DNA from: an uncultured Prevotellaceae bacterium
GTDB taxonomy: Bacteria > Bacteroidota > Bacteroidia > Bacteroidales > Muribaculaceae
Assembly: GCA_937892085.1 (NCBI GenBank)
Contig: CALAVD010000063.1
Span: 1 to 7,090, forward strand
DNA: 7,090 nt
Reading direction: 5' to 3'
Part shown: one piece after another, positions 1-7,019 of the stretch
How the letters are laid out: each line of letters opens with the position of its first letter
Position numbering within the stretch: position 1 is the stretch's first letter
The notes under the pieces: model-generated
Told to the model about the DNA's origin: nothing
The model's database searches: none
Seen by the model: only the letters and a program-made list of their open reading frames with translations
Position numbers and translations under genes: made by a program

Positions 1-20
1 GACGTGTGCTCTTCCGATCT
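1..20. other. Illumina adapter remnant (not genomic)
   Basis: GACGTGTGCTCTTCCGATCT is identical to the last 20 bases of the standard Illumina index-read (read 2) adapter as I know it. The junction is confirmed independently by the neighbouring gene. Read on the minus strand, the Mfd frame runs to ...MQELDIRG ending at base 22, where the family continues AGNLLG. From base 20 onward it instead encodes EIGRAHV, which is the adapter translated. These bases should be trimmed and not interpreted. Confidence 0.97.
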
Positions 21-2763
21 CCCCACGAATGTCGAGTTCCTGCATGGCAATGTGAATGCCCGCGCCCAAGTCGCTAAAGCTCTCAATGGCTTGCAGGCGC
101 CGCCTTGCCACCGACGTAAGTGGTACGCCAGGAGGCACGAGCAAGTAGCAGAATGCCTTGCGGTTGCTGCGCCCCACCCTGCCTCGCAGCTGATGCAGGT
201 CGCTGAGGCCGTAGTTCTGGGCGTTGTTGATGATGATGGTGTTCACGTTAGGCATGTCGATGCCGCTCTCGATGATGGTAGTCGCCAAGAGTACGTCGTA
301 GTCGTGATTAGTGAAGTCGATAATACGCTGCTCCAGCTGCTCGGGTGGCATCTGCCCGTGAGCGACCACCACACGCGCATCGGGCACCAGTCGGTTTATC
401 ATCGCGTTGAGGTTATAGAGCGGCTCAATGCGGTTATTCACGAAGAACACCTGACCGTTGCGTGAAAGCTCAAAGTTGATAGCCTCCTTCACCACATCAT
501 CCTCGAGGGCGTTGATACTGGTGAGGATGGGATAACGGTTGGCGGGTGGAGTGTTGATGGCGCTCAGGTCACGTGCTCCCATGAGTGAGAATTGCAGTGT
601 GCGCGGTATGGGCGTGGCACTCATGGTGAGGGTGTCAACATTCACCTTGAGTTGCTTGAGCTTGTCCTTGACTGCTACGCCAAACTTTTGCTCCTCATCT
701 ACTACCAATAAGCCCAAATCTTTGAATTTCACCGTCTTGCCAATGAGCTTGTGAGTACCTATGATGATGTCGATTTTGCCCTCGGCGAGGTCGGCGATAA
801 TCTGCTTCACGTCCTTAGGCTTGCGAGCACGGCTCAGGTAATCGACGCGCACGGGGAAGTCCTTGAGGCGCTCGCTGAACGTGTTGTAGTGCTGGAACGC
901 AAGCACGGTGGTAGGCACGAGCACAGCGGTCTGCTTGCCATCTACTGCCGCCTTGAAAGCGGCACGTATCGCCACCTCGGTCTTGCCGAAACCCACGTCA
1001 CCGCACACGAGGCGGTCCATAGGTTTGTCCTTTTCCATATCGGCCTTCACTGCTTGCGATGCCCGCAACTGGTCGGGAGTATCCTCATATATGAACGAAG
1101 CCTCGAGCTCCTGCTGCAAGTAACCATCAGGGCTAAAAGCGAAGCCTTTCTCCTCGCGCCGCTGGGCATAGAGCTTGATGAGGTCGCGGGCGATATCCTT
1201 GAGGCGACCCTTAGTGCGGTTCTTGATAGTCTGCCACTTGCCGGTGCCCAACTTGCTCAGCTTGGGTGGCACGCCCTCCTTGCCACGATATTTCGAGAGC
1301 TTGTGCAGGGCATGAATCGACACGAAAATCACGTCGCCGTTGAGGTACGACAGTTTTATCATCTCCTGCATCGTGCCGTTGACACGAGTACGCAGCAGTC
1401 CTTCAAACCTGCCTATGCCATGGTCTTCGTGCACGATGAAGTCGCCAGTCTCTATCTGGTTCAACTCCTTGAGCGAGAGTGCCAATTTCCCCGAGCGAGC
1501 ACGCTCACTCTTGAGGTTGTACTTGTGGAAGCGGTCAAAAATTTGGTGGTCGGTGAAGACGCACATCTTGCGGTCGTCATCTACGAAGCCCTCGTGAAGC
1601 GTGCGGCTCACCGGCGTGAACTCGATTTCGTCGTGACGGTCGTCGAAGATGACGCGCAAGCGCTCAATCTGCTTTGCGCTGTCACTCAATATGTATAATG
1701 TGTAGCCACGTTCAAGGAAATCGGTGAACGAGTGGCTGATGAGGTCAAAATTCTTGTGGTAGATGCCTTGTGGCGAGCAGTGTAGCGACAACTTGGCGTT
1801 GCCAGTGGCTTGGCTCTCCCCGTAGTAGAACTCCAGTCGCCGCATGGCATTGAGCGAGGCGAGGAAATGTGGCACATCCACTACCTTGTGAAGCGCCTCG
1901 TGGTCGCACTCCTGCGCTTCGATGGCACTCTGGCTCATGGTCTCGTTGCCTATGGCCTCCACGCGCTGCCGCAGCCAGTTAATGTCGTGTACAAGCAGTG
2001 TCACGTCATTGCCCACATATTCGAGCAGCGACACTCCCGCGCCCGCCGCCTGCGCCGACGTGTTGTTGATGATGCTCACGCTCTGCAAGCGCTCCTTCGA
2101 TAATTGAGTCTCCACATCAAAGGTTCTCACACTGTCGATCTCGTCGCCAAAGAAGTCGATGCGGTAAGGATACTCGTTGCTGAAGGAATACACGTCGAGA
2201 ATCGAGCCACGCACCGAGAACTGCCCTGGTTCATACACATAGTCCACCTCCTGAAATCCCAACTCCCGCAGGTGTATCGACACCTGCGTCAAGTCTTCTT
2301 CTTTTCCCACCTCAATGGTAACGGTAGCCTTCTCGATGCTCGCGCGCGGCACCACTTTCTCGGCAAGCGCCTCGGGATAGGTCACCACCCATCGCAGGTC
2401 GCCATCGGTGTGCCAGCGGTTGAGGACCTCGGTGCGCAATATCTCCTGAGGCGCATCTACCTGCCCATACTTGATGTCGCGCTTGTAGCCCGAGGGAAAC
2501 ATGAGCACCTGCGCCTCGCTGGTGAGCTGACACAGGTCGTGATATATGTAGCCCGCCTCGTCAAGGTCGTTGGCGATGATGAGATAAGGATTGCTGCCTT
2601 TGGGCATGGCGGTGAACAGCATGGGTGCCGCCGAGCCTGCCAGCCCATCGACTACCATCACACGGTTAGCCTTACCCGTCACCAAGCGCCGGAGCGCGGT
2701 GCGCTGCGCATCAGTGAAAAGCAACTGACTCAGTTCATTAAGTTCGAGTGGCGACGGTTTCAC
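21..2763 (-). CDS. mfd: Mfd, transcription-repair coupling factor (3' end missing)
   Basis: Cytosolic ATP-driven DNA translocase that removes RNA polymerase stalled at lesions and recruits UvrA for nucleotide excision repair. The frame is open for 914 codons without interruption. The UvrB-like N-terminal module includes EPGQFSVRGSILDVYSF near residue 178. The RNA-polymerase-interaction domain begins near VHEDHGIG (444-451). The translocase carries Walker A GDVGFGKT (588-595), DEEQ (689-692), SATPIPR (715-721), ATTIIESGIDMP (827-838) and QLRGRVGR (858-865). The product stops at DIRG (911-914), just before the expected GAGNLLG motif. Family members are roughly 1100-1150 residues, so about 200 residues (the end of the translocase and the C-terminal regulatory domain) are lost to the contig edge, not to mutation. 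The start is GTG at 2763-2761: an in-frame TAA lies two codons upstream, and the GTGA overlap with the upstream peptidase stop suggests translational coupling. No ATG lies near this position; the first in-frame ATG is at residue 36. Confidence 0.96.
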
Positions 2764-4478
2764 TTCTTCTTAGCTTGTTTTTTTGTTGTAGAGGCTTTTT
2801 TCACGGGTCGGATGTTGAGGATCTTCTCGCACTCGCCATCATTATTGAACATCTCGCTGGCACGCGCCGTGACGCGGTCTTTAGACAGCGCATAGATCAT
2901 CTGCCCGCGCTGGTAGTAGTAGTTTTTAATAATCTCCTTGCCGAGCAACTTCTCAATGTCGTCGCGATGCAGGTCAAGGTCTTTGTCGAGGTCGTGCTTG
3001 AGAAGCTTCTCGAGGCGATCAAACTCTGCCTTGGTCTCATCGTTGAGGTAGCCCTCGTCTTCAGCCGTCTGCTTGAGCGACGCGAGGCTCTTCTCGCACA
3101 CCTTGTCATATTCAAACTTATCAGTGTCGATAAACGCCTTGAAATCGTTGTATATCTCATCGGTAATCTTGAAGTCGGCAGCGGCGGGAATGGTGGGATG
3201 CTCAGCGGCATATTTCACCGCATAGTCAAACGCCCAGTTGTCGCGCACGATGTTATAGGCGAGACGGCTCGCCTTGGCAGGCTCAATCACGATGTCGGGC
3301 GTGATACCTCCGCCACCTTTCACCAATCTGCCGTGAGCAGTGTAGTATTGCTGCGCGGTAGTGTCAACGGTGTGCTTGGGATTGCCAGCAGCATCTTTTT
3401 GAGAATAGTCAATCTCCTGAATAAGACGTCCGCTGGGGATGTAATATTTCGACACTGTGACTTTAAACAGAGCGTCAAACGGCAGCTGACGTGTCGATTG
3501 CACCAATCCCTTACCAAAGGAGCGAGTGCCGAGCACCACGGCACGGTCAAGATCCTGGAGGGCGCCGGCTGTAATCTCGGCTGCCGAGGCACTGCCGCCA
3601 TCCACAAGCACGGCAAGCGGGATCTCGGTATCTACTGGTTCGTCGGTAGTCTTGTAGTTGCGCTCTTGCTGCTTGGTTTTGCCACGAGTCTGCAACACCT
3701 GAGTGCCCTTAGGCACAAATAGCCCCACAATCTGTATCGCGCTCTCAAGCAAGCCGCCCCCATTGCCACGCAGGTCAAGGATAATGTTCTTCACCGCTGG
3801 ATTGGCTTTGAGCTCAAGCAAGGCTTTCTTGACTTGGGCTGCCGAGTGCTCATTGTAAGTGTCGAGAGCGATGTAGCCTATATTCTCGTGAATGACACCA
3901 TAATAGCTCACGGGATCCACTTTAATCTTCTCACGCACGAGATTGAAAGTCTTGACGCTGTCGGGGTCATATTTCCTCACCACAGTTATCGAAATTGGCG
4001 TGCTGGGCTGACCTTTGAGGTGCTCGCTCACCTTGCTGTTGTTCCAGCCCTCTACCGACTCGCCGTCTATCATCACGATGCGGTCGCCAGGCCTCATGCC
4101 CGCCTTTGCCGCCGGGCTGCCCTCGTAAGGTTCGCTGATATACACCTTGCCGTTGCGTTCAAAGATGTAAGACCCTATTCCGCCATACTCGCCAGTGGAA
4201 ATCACCATGAAGTCGGCGCGGTCTTTGGCCGGGATATACTCGGTGTAGGGATCCACATCTTCGAGCATCGCATTGATGGCAGTTTCCATTGACTTGTCGA
4301 TGTCGAGAGTGTCAACATACATGGTGTTAAGCTCCTTGAACAGAGTGTTGAAAATGTCAAGATTGCGGGCTATGCGAGTGTCGCGCACGCTGTTGTCACT
4401 TTCGTCGGCGAGTGCCACAGGACCAACCACGGCAAGCAACGCAAGTATCAGAACTATATTTCGGAATTTATTTTTCAT
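2760..4478 (-). CDS. Exported S41 family C-terminal processing peptidase
   Basis: Serine endopeptidase of the Ctp/Prc family, which trims or degrades envelope proteins from their C-termini. It is 572 residues long. A signal peptide covers residues 1-24 (positive MKNKFRN, a hydrophobic run, likely cleavage after ALA), so it probably acts in the periplasm. A PDZ domain spans about 95-170 (GGIGSYIF at 99-106; AGMRPGDRIVMIDGESV at 126-142). The S41 core follows: DLRGNGGG at 235-242, GGSASAAEI with predicted nucleophile Ser298, SFGKG with Lys323, and Gln327. The Ser-to-Lys distance of 25 residues and Lys-to-Gln of 4 match the known Ser-Lys catalytic dyad arrangement. After about residue 400 comes a charged, probably helical extension ending in a lysine-rich tail (KKASTTKKQAKKK), usual for Bacteroidales members as I recall. 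No Shine-Dalgarno is seen; the start sits after AAAAAAAGAT. It is the first gene of a likely operon with mfd. The physiological substrate cannot be deduced. Confidence 0.95.
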   Translation of the reverse strand: MKNKFRNIVLILALLAVVGPVALADESDNSVRDTRIARNLDIFNTLFKELNTMYVDTLDIDKSMETAINAMLEDVDPYTEYIPAKDRADFMVISTGEYGGIGSYIFERNGKVYISEPYEGSPAAKAGMRPGDRIVMIDGESVEGWNNSKVSEHLKGQPSTPISITVVRKYDPDSVKTFNLVREKIKVDPVSYYGVIHENIGYIALDTYNEHSAAQVKKALLELKANPAVKNIILDLRGNGGGLLESAIQIVGLFVPKGTQVLQTRGKTKQQERNYKTTDEPVDTEIPLAVLVDGGSASAAEITAGALQDLDRAVVLGTRSFGKGLVQSTRQLPFDALFKVTVSKYYIPSGRLIQEIDYSQKDAAGNPKHTVDTTAQQYYTAHGRLVKGGGGITPDIVIEPAKASRLAYNIVRDNWAFDYAVKYAAEHPTIPAAADFKITDEIYNDFKAFIDTDKFEYDKVCEKSLASLKQTAEDEGYLNDETKAEFDRLEKLLKHDLDKDLDLHRDDIEKLLGKEIIKNYYYQRGQMIYALSKDRVTARASEMFNNDGECEKILNIRPVKKASTTKKQAKKK

Positions 4479-4493
4479 ATCTTTTTTTTAGCT

Positions 4494-4525
4494 AACGAGC
4501 TGACAAGTAAACGAGCTAACAAGAC
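4494..4525. repeat. Degenerate 8/16-bp tandem repeat in the S41 leader
   Basis: AACGAGCT-GACAAGTA is followed directly by AACGAGCT-AACAAGAC. The first 8-mer is exact in both copies and the second differs at three positions, giving a 16-bp period with an 8-bp sub-period. It begins 16 bases upstream of the peptidase ATG, so it would be transcribed in the mRNA leader of the S41-mfd operon. The function is unknown. Confidence 0.7.
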
Positions 4526-4625
4526 AATAGCGACGTCACTCGCCATAAGACTCTCTTAAGTTATTGTTATTATTATATTCGTCATTAATCTCTATTTTGC
4601 GCAAGACACCTTTAAGGGGAGAGGG

Positions 4626-4674
4626 CGTTTCACGTTTCACATTCCACGTTTCACGGTCCACGTTCCTCCTTCCA
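4626..4674. repeat. Heptad (7-bp period) tandem repeat, seven degenerate copies
   Basis: Read on the plus strand as consecutive 7-mers: CGTTTCA, CGTTTCA, CATTCCA, CGTTTCA, CGGTCCA, CGTTCCT, CCTTCCA. The consensus is about CGTTTCA, with a secondary 14-bp period. Three copies are perfect. It lies in the divergent spacer and, if the candidate minus-strand promoter at 4690-4697 is real, inside the 5' leader of the S41-mfd transcript. Similar GTGAAACGTG-type strings are, from memory, scattered between genes in Bacteroidales genomes. I know of no assigned role. Confidence 0.8.
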
Positions 4675-4689
4675 CAAAATTTGGGACTG

Positions 4690-4697
4690 CTAAAGTA
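4690..4697 (-). promoter_or_regulatory. Weak candidate -7 box for the S41-mfd operon
   Basis: On the minus strand this reads TACTTTAG, seven of eight positions matching the Bacteroidota -7 consensus TAnnTTTG. No clean TTTG is found 19-21 bases further upstream. The nearest T-runs lie 17 and 24 bases away, so the call is tentative. If used, the leader to the peptidase ATG would be about 200 bases and would include both tandem repeats. It is the closest match I found to TAnnTTTG on this strand in the spacer. Confidence 0.3.
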
Positions 4698-4779
4698 CAA
4701 TTTCTTGTTCAGATAAAACGTAAAAAGTCGAGAAAAATCATTTATTCGACGTTTTTTTAAAATATTTTGGCGAAAAGTG

Positions 4780-4810
4780 TTGCACAATTCAAAAAATGGG
4801 TGTAATTTTG
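4780..4810 (+). promoter_or_regulatory. Bacteroidota-type promoter of tRNA-Asn
   Basis: TTG at 4780-4782 and TAATTTTG at 4803-4810 are separated by 20 bases, matching the primary sigma consensus of Bacteroidota (TTTG, about 20, TAnnTTTG). Transcription would start near 4815-4817, leaving a leader of about 35 bases to be removed by RNase P. Confidence 0.7.
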
Positions 4811-4850
4811 CACCGCAATTCCCAAAAAATCGGGGAAACATTGCAAAATT

Positions 4851-4924
4851 GCTTCAATAGCTCAGTTGGTTAGAGCACCTGACTGTTAATCAGGGGGTCG
4901 TTGGTTCAAGTCCATCTTGAAGCG
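4851..4924 (+). tRNA. tRNA-Asn (anticodon GTT)
   Basis: A 74-base cloverleaf. The 7-bp acceptor stem is GCTTCAA (4851-4857) with TTGAAGC (4917-4923), discriminator G4924. The D stem is GCTC/GAGC with GGTT in the loop. The anticodon stem is CCTGA/TCAGG around loop CTGTTAA, with anticodon GTT at 4885-4887, which decodes AAC and AAU. The variable loop has five bases (4895-4899). The T arm has loop TTCAAGT (4905-4911). Its stem GTTGG/CCATC has one U-U mismatch (4901 with 4915); the other four pairs are sound. No CCA is encoded, so the end must be added enzymatically. It has its own promoter and terminator and is probably monocistronic. Confidence 0.96.
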
Positions 4925-4926
4925 CA

Positions 4927-4968
4927 TTAAGGCAGCAATCGCAAGATTGTTGCCTTAATTGTTTCTTG
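4927..4968 (+). terminator. Intrinsic terminator of tRNA-Asn
   Basis: A 14-bp stem (4927-4940 with 4945-4958), TTAAGGCAGCAATC pairing with GATTGTTGCCTTAA, contains a single G-U wobble and a GCAA tetraloop of the stable GNRA type. A T-rich tract TTGTTTCTTG (4959-4968) follows. It starts two bases after the discriminator base, so the hairpin also defines the trailer of the precursor. The T-tract makes the plus strand the functional direction. Confidence 0.85.
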
Positions 4969-5009
4969 TCAAAACTCACACACCGCCCCAGGCACCACCT
5001 CGCCAACAG

Positions 5010-5161
5010 CTTTCAAAGACACACTAATTCAACGAATTACAACCAATTATCATGCCCGCCACATTCACACTTCTTATGCTATCTTTGCACGAAAAATTCG
5101 TTATAATTCGTGAAATTAGTGTTCTGAAAGTCTGCGGGCATGGGTTGTGAGAATTAGTGTG
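5010..5161. repeat. Nested degenerate inverted-repeat element
   Basis: This fills most of the gap between the tRNA terminator and the C69 promoter. Outer arms: CACACTAATTC (5020-5030), ACAACC (5039-5044) and CATGCCCGC (5051-5059) recur in inverted order as GCGGGCATG (5134-5142), GGTTGT (5143-5148) and GAATTAGTGTG (5151-5161), all three blocks perfect. Inner relation: the left arm from CTTTCA (5010-5015) onward also resembles the reverse complement of 5095-5130. Both carry three ACNAATT units spaced 9 then 10 bases apart (plus 5023, 5032, 5042; minus 5120, 5111, 5101). No transposase or reading frame is present. It may be a dispersed intergenic repeat or a decayed MITE-like unit; genome-wide copies would decide. 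Confidence 0.65.
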
Positions 5162-5174
5162 CCCCCTCTCCACA

Positions 5175-5206
5175 TTTGACAATCTGCTGTTTTTTGTGTA
5201 CTTTTG
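5175..5206 (+). promoter_or_regulatory. Promoter of the C69 peptidase gene
   Basis: TTTG (5175-5178), 20 bases, then TACTTTTG (5199-5206) is a complete match to the Bacteroidota consensus TTTG-N19-21-TAnnTTTG. The expected start is near 5211-5213, giving a leader of about 20 bases before ATG 5231. That leader (GGAATTTAAAAATTATTACT) is A/T-rich without a clear Shine-Dalgarno, normal for this phylum. Confidence 0.85.
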
Positions 5207-5230
5207 TAGCGGAATTTAAAAATTATTACT

Positions 5231-6859
5231 ATGAAATCTAAGATTTTTACTTTAATAGCCCTAATGGCGGTGACGATGACCGCTGTAAGTCAAGTAGATG
5301 AGTCCACTCGCGAGGACCGCAAGCGCCTATCGTGCACCAGCATCATGGTGGGCAAGAACGCCAGCACCGACGGCTCGGTGATTACGTCCCACACCTGCGA
5401 CTCGTGGTATCGCACATGGATGACGATGACGCCAGCACGCGATTATGAGCGCGACACGGTGACCGCCATCTACGAGGGACGCATGCACACACAGGCGGCG
5501 AGCGACAGCACCAAGATGCGCGTGAAAGGCGTGATACCGCAGGTGCGACACACCTACCGCTACCTCGACACCGCCTACCCCAGCCTCAACGAGCGCCAGG
5601 TGGCGATGGGCGAGACCACCATTGGCGGCCGCGACACGCTGCGCAACAAAGCGGGCATGTTCTACATCGAGGAGCTGCAGCGCATCGCCCTGGAGCGTTG
5701 CTCCACCGCGCGTGACGCCATCAAGACGATGGGCAGCCTTGCCGAGAAATATGGCTACTGCGACGACGGCGAGTGCCTCACCGTTGCCGACCCCAACGAG
5801 GTGTGGATTTTCGAAATCTTCGGCGCTGGTCCCAAGAAGGTGGGCGCCGTGTGGGCTGCGGTGCGCATCCCCGACGACGAGATTGCAGTCTCGGCCAACA
5901 TTTCGCGCATCGGCGCCCTCGACCTCAACGACGAGAAACACTACATGGCATCGGCCAACGTGAAGGACGTTGCCCGCCAGCTCAAGCTGTGGGACGGCAA
6001 GGAGGAGTTCAACTTCTTCAAGGCCTACAGCGGCGAGAACTATTTCCACGAGAAGAAGAACTACAGCGTGCGCGAGCACTACATCATGAACGCCCTCGCT
6101 CCGTCGCTCAACCTGAGCGACACCGCGGCATGGCTGCCGCTGAGCGTGAAGCCCGACGCTAAAGTAAGCCCTGAGCAGGTGATGCAGCTGTTAGGAAGCT
6201 ACTACGAGGGCACCGACAAGAACCTGAGCGGGCGACACCTCATCCCCAACCCCAAGCGCAAAGACAAAAAGGGCAACCTTGTGGAGAACGAGCCCGACAG
6301 TATAGTGTCGCCCTACAGCAACCCGTGGATGCGACCCGACGAGATTAACATGTATTACGCCATGGGCGACTCGGCGATGAAGAACATACGCACCGTGAGC
6401 GTGCCCTGGTGCGCCTATAGCACCGTTATCCAGTGCCGCTCGTGGCTCCCCGACGAGATAGGTGGAGTGGCATGGGTGTGCCTCGACAACCCAGGCGAGA
6501 GCCCCAGGTTCCCCATCTTTGCCGGTACTACCGAGCTACCTAAACTGCTGCAAGTGTGCGGACAGCACAGCGACCGCGACGATGCAGCACTGTGGCACTA
6601 CCGCAAGGCCAACCGCCTCGCCACCGTGCGCTGGGGAACCTATCGCAAGACTCTGGAGCCTGCCCGTGACTACTTCATGGAGAAAGGTCAGCGCGAATTG
6701 CCTTTCGTGCAACAGATGTGGCAGCAGCTCAAAGCCAGCGACACCGAGAAGGCCCAAACGATGCTCAACGGCTACGTGGCCGACTTCTTCGGCGCCACCA
6801 TCCTGCGCTGGGACGAGATGGCACGCACCCTCTGGCGCCAAACATGGACCGGATTCTAA
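5231..6859 (+). CDS. Secreted C69-family (PepD-like) peptidase
   Basis: Cysteine peptidase of family C69 (formerly U34), N-terminal-nucleophile hydrolases whose best-known member, Lactobacillus PepD, cleaves dipeptides. It is 542 residues long, ordinary for Bacteroidales homologues. Residues 1-20 form a signal peptide (MKSKIFTLIALMAVTMTAVS, likely cut before Gln21), pointing to a periplasmic or extracellular product. Cys35 in SCTSIMVGKNASTDGS (34-49) is the predicted nucleophile; in this fold it must become the N-terminal residue, so removal of residues 21-34 after secretion is inferred. Other family-like segments are MGETTIGGRD (126-135), ECLTVADPNEVWIFEIFGAG (181-200), SANISRIG (221-228) and GGVAWVCLDNPGESPRFPIF (411-430). 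The gene has its own strong promoter and is followed by a hairpin, so it is probably monocistronic. Its role is likely uptake-linked peptide breakdown; the exact substrate is unknown. Confidence 0.93.
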   Translation: MKSKIFTLIALMAVTMTAVSQVDESTREDRKRLSCTSIMVGKNASTDGSVITSHTCDSWYRTWMTMTPARDYERDTVTAIYEGRMHTQAASDSTKMRVKGVIPQVRHTYRYLDTAYPSLNERQVAMGETTIGGRDTLRNKAGMFYIEELQRIALERCSTARDAIKTMGSLAEKYGYCDDGECLTVADPNEVWIFEIFGAGPKKVGAVWAAVRIPDDEIAVSANISRIGALDLNDEKHYMASANVKDVARQLKLWDGKEEFNFFKAYSGENYFHEKKNYSVREHYIMNALAPSLNLSDTAAWLPLSVKPDAKVSPEQVMQLLGSYYEGTDKNLSGRHLIPNPKRKDKKGNLVENEPDSIVSPYSNPWMRPDEINMYYAMGDSAMKNIRTVSVPWCAYSTVIQCRSWLPDEIGGVAWVCLDNPGESPRFPIFAGTTELPKLLQVCGQHSDRDDAALWHYRKANRLATVRWGTYRKTLEPARDYFMEKGQRELPFVQQMWQQLKASDTEKAQTMLNGYVADFFGATILRWDEMARTLWRQTWTGF

Positions 6860-6862
6860 GCA

Positions 6863-6897
6863 AATGCACAATTCATAATGCTTAATGCACAATTGCG
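6863..6897. repeat. Heptad tandem repeat downstream of the C69 gene
   Basis: Five consecutive 7-mers: AATGCAC, AATTCAT, AATGCTT, AATGCAC, AATTGCG. The 11-mer AATGCACAATT occurs exactly twice, 21 bases apart (6863 and 6884). It starts three bases after the C69 stop codon. It has the same 7-bp period as the repeat at 4626-4674 but an unrelated sequence. AATTCATAATT-type runs are, from memory, common between genes in Bacteroidales. Confidence 0.75.
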
Positions 6898-6908
6898 TTA
6901 GCTGCTCG

Positions 6909-6932
6909 AAGGGCGCGCTACGCGCTTAAAAA
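6909..6932 (+). terminator. Possible terminator hairpin after the C69 gene
   Basis: GCGCG (6913-6917), loop CTA, then CGCGC (6921-6925) forms a short all-GC stem. It is followed by TTAAAAATT, which has only two T residues directly after the stem. The stem is strong but the U-tract is poor, so an intrinsic terminator is plausible rather than certain. It sits about 50 bases past the stop codon and before the next promoter. Confidence 0.4.
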
Positions 6933-7019
6933 TTACTTTAAAATTTAATAATGGTGGATTTAGCACATGAAAAAAGTTAAATATTTAACCCTATTAACTG
7001 ATTGCCAGATGATTAACTA

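Larger units (their letters stand above)
4479..4850. other. Divergent intergenic spacer between the S41-mfd operon and tRNA-Asn
   Basis: This 372-base spacer separates leftward and rightward transcription units. From left to right it holds an 8/16-bp tandem repeat just upstream of the peptidase start, an AT-rich stretch (TTATTGTTATTATTATATTC, 4561-4580), a heptad repeat (4626-4674), a weak minus-strand -7 box (4690-4697), a strongly A/T-rich segment (about 4700-4800) and the tRNA promoter. The minus-strand frame open across most of it (4841-4536) is compositionally repetitive and resembles no protein family I know, so I treat the spacer as non-coding. Confidence 0.75.

Noticed and set aside
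4..465. Plus-strand open frame of 153 codons
   Set aside because: It starts inside the adapter and lies antisense to the conserved helicase motifs of mfd.
751..1698. Plus-strand open frame of 315 codons
   Set aside because: Antisense to mfd, whose minus-strand frame carries clear family motifs here; long antisense frames arise from GC-rich codon use. The same applies to 2104-2895.
2748..3722. Plus-strand open frame of 324 codons
   Set aside because: Antisense to the S41 peptidase, including its catalytic Ser and Lys motifs; no recognisable protein features of its own.
4536..4841. Minus-strand 101-codon frame in the divergent spacer
   Set aside because: Built from the heptad repeat and AT-rich sequence, it resembles no family I recognise and crosses the tRNA promoter and the candidate S41-mfd promoter.
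4851..4924. tRNA-Asn as an integration site for a mobile element
   Set aside because: No integrase and no repeated copy of the tRNA 3' end downstream within the window.
5327..6079. Minus-strand 250-codon frame
   Set aside because: A shadow of the C69 gene, which has promoter, signal peptide and family motifs on the plus strand.
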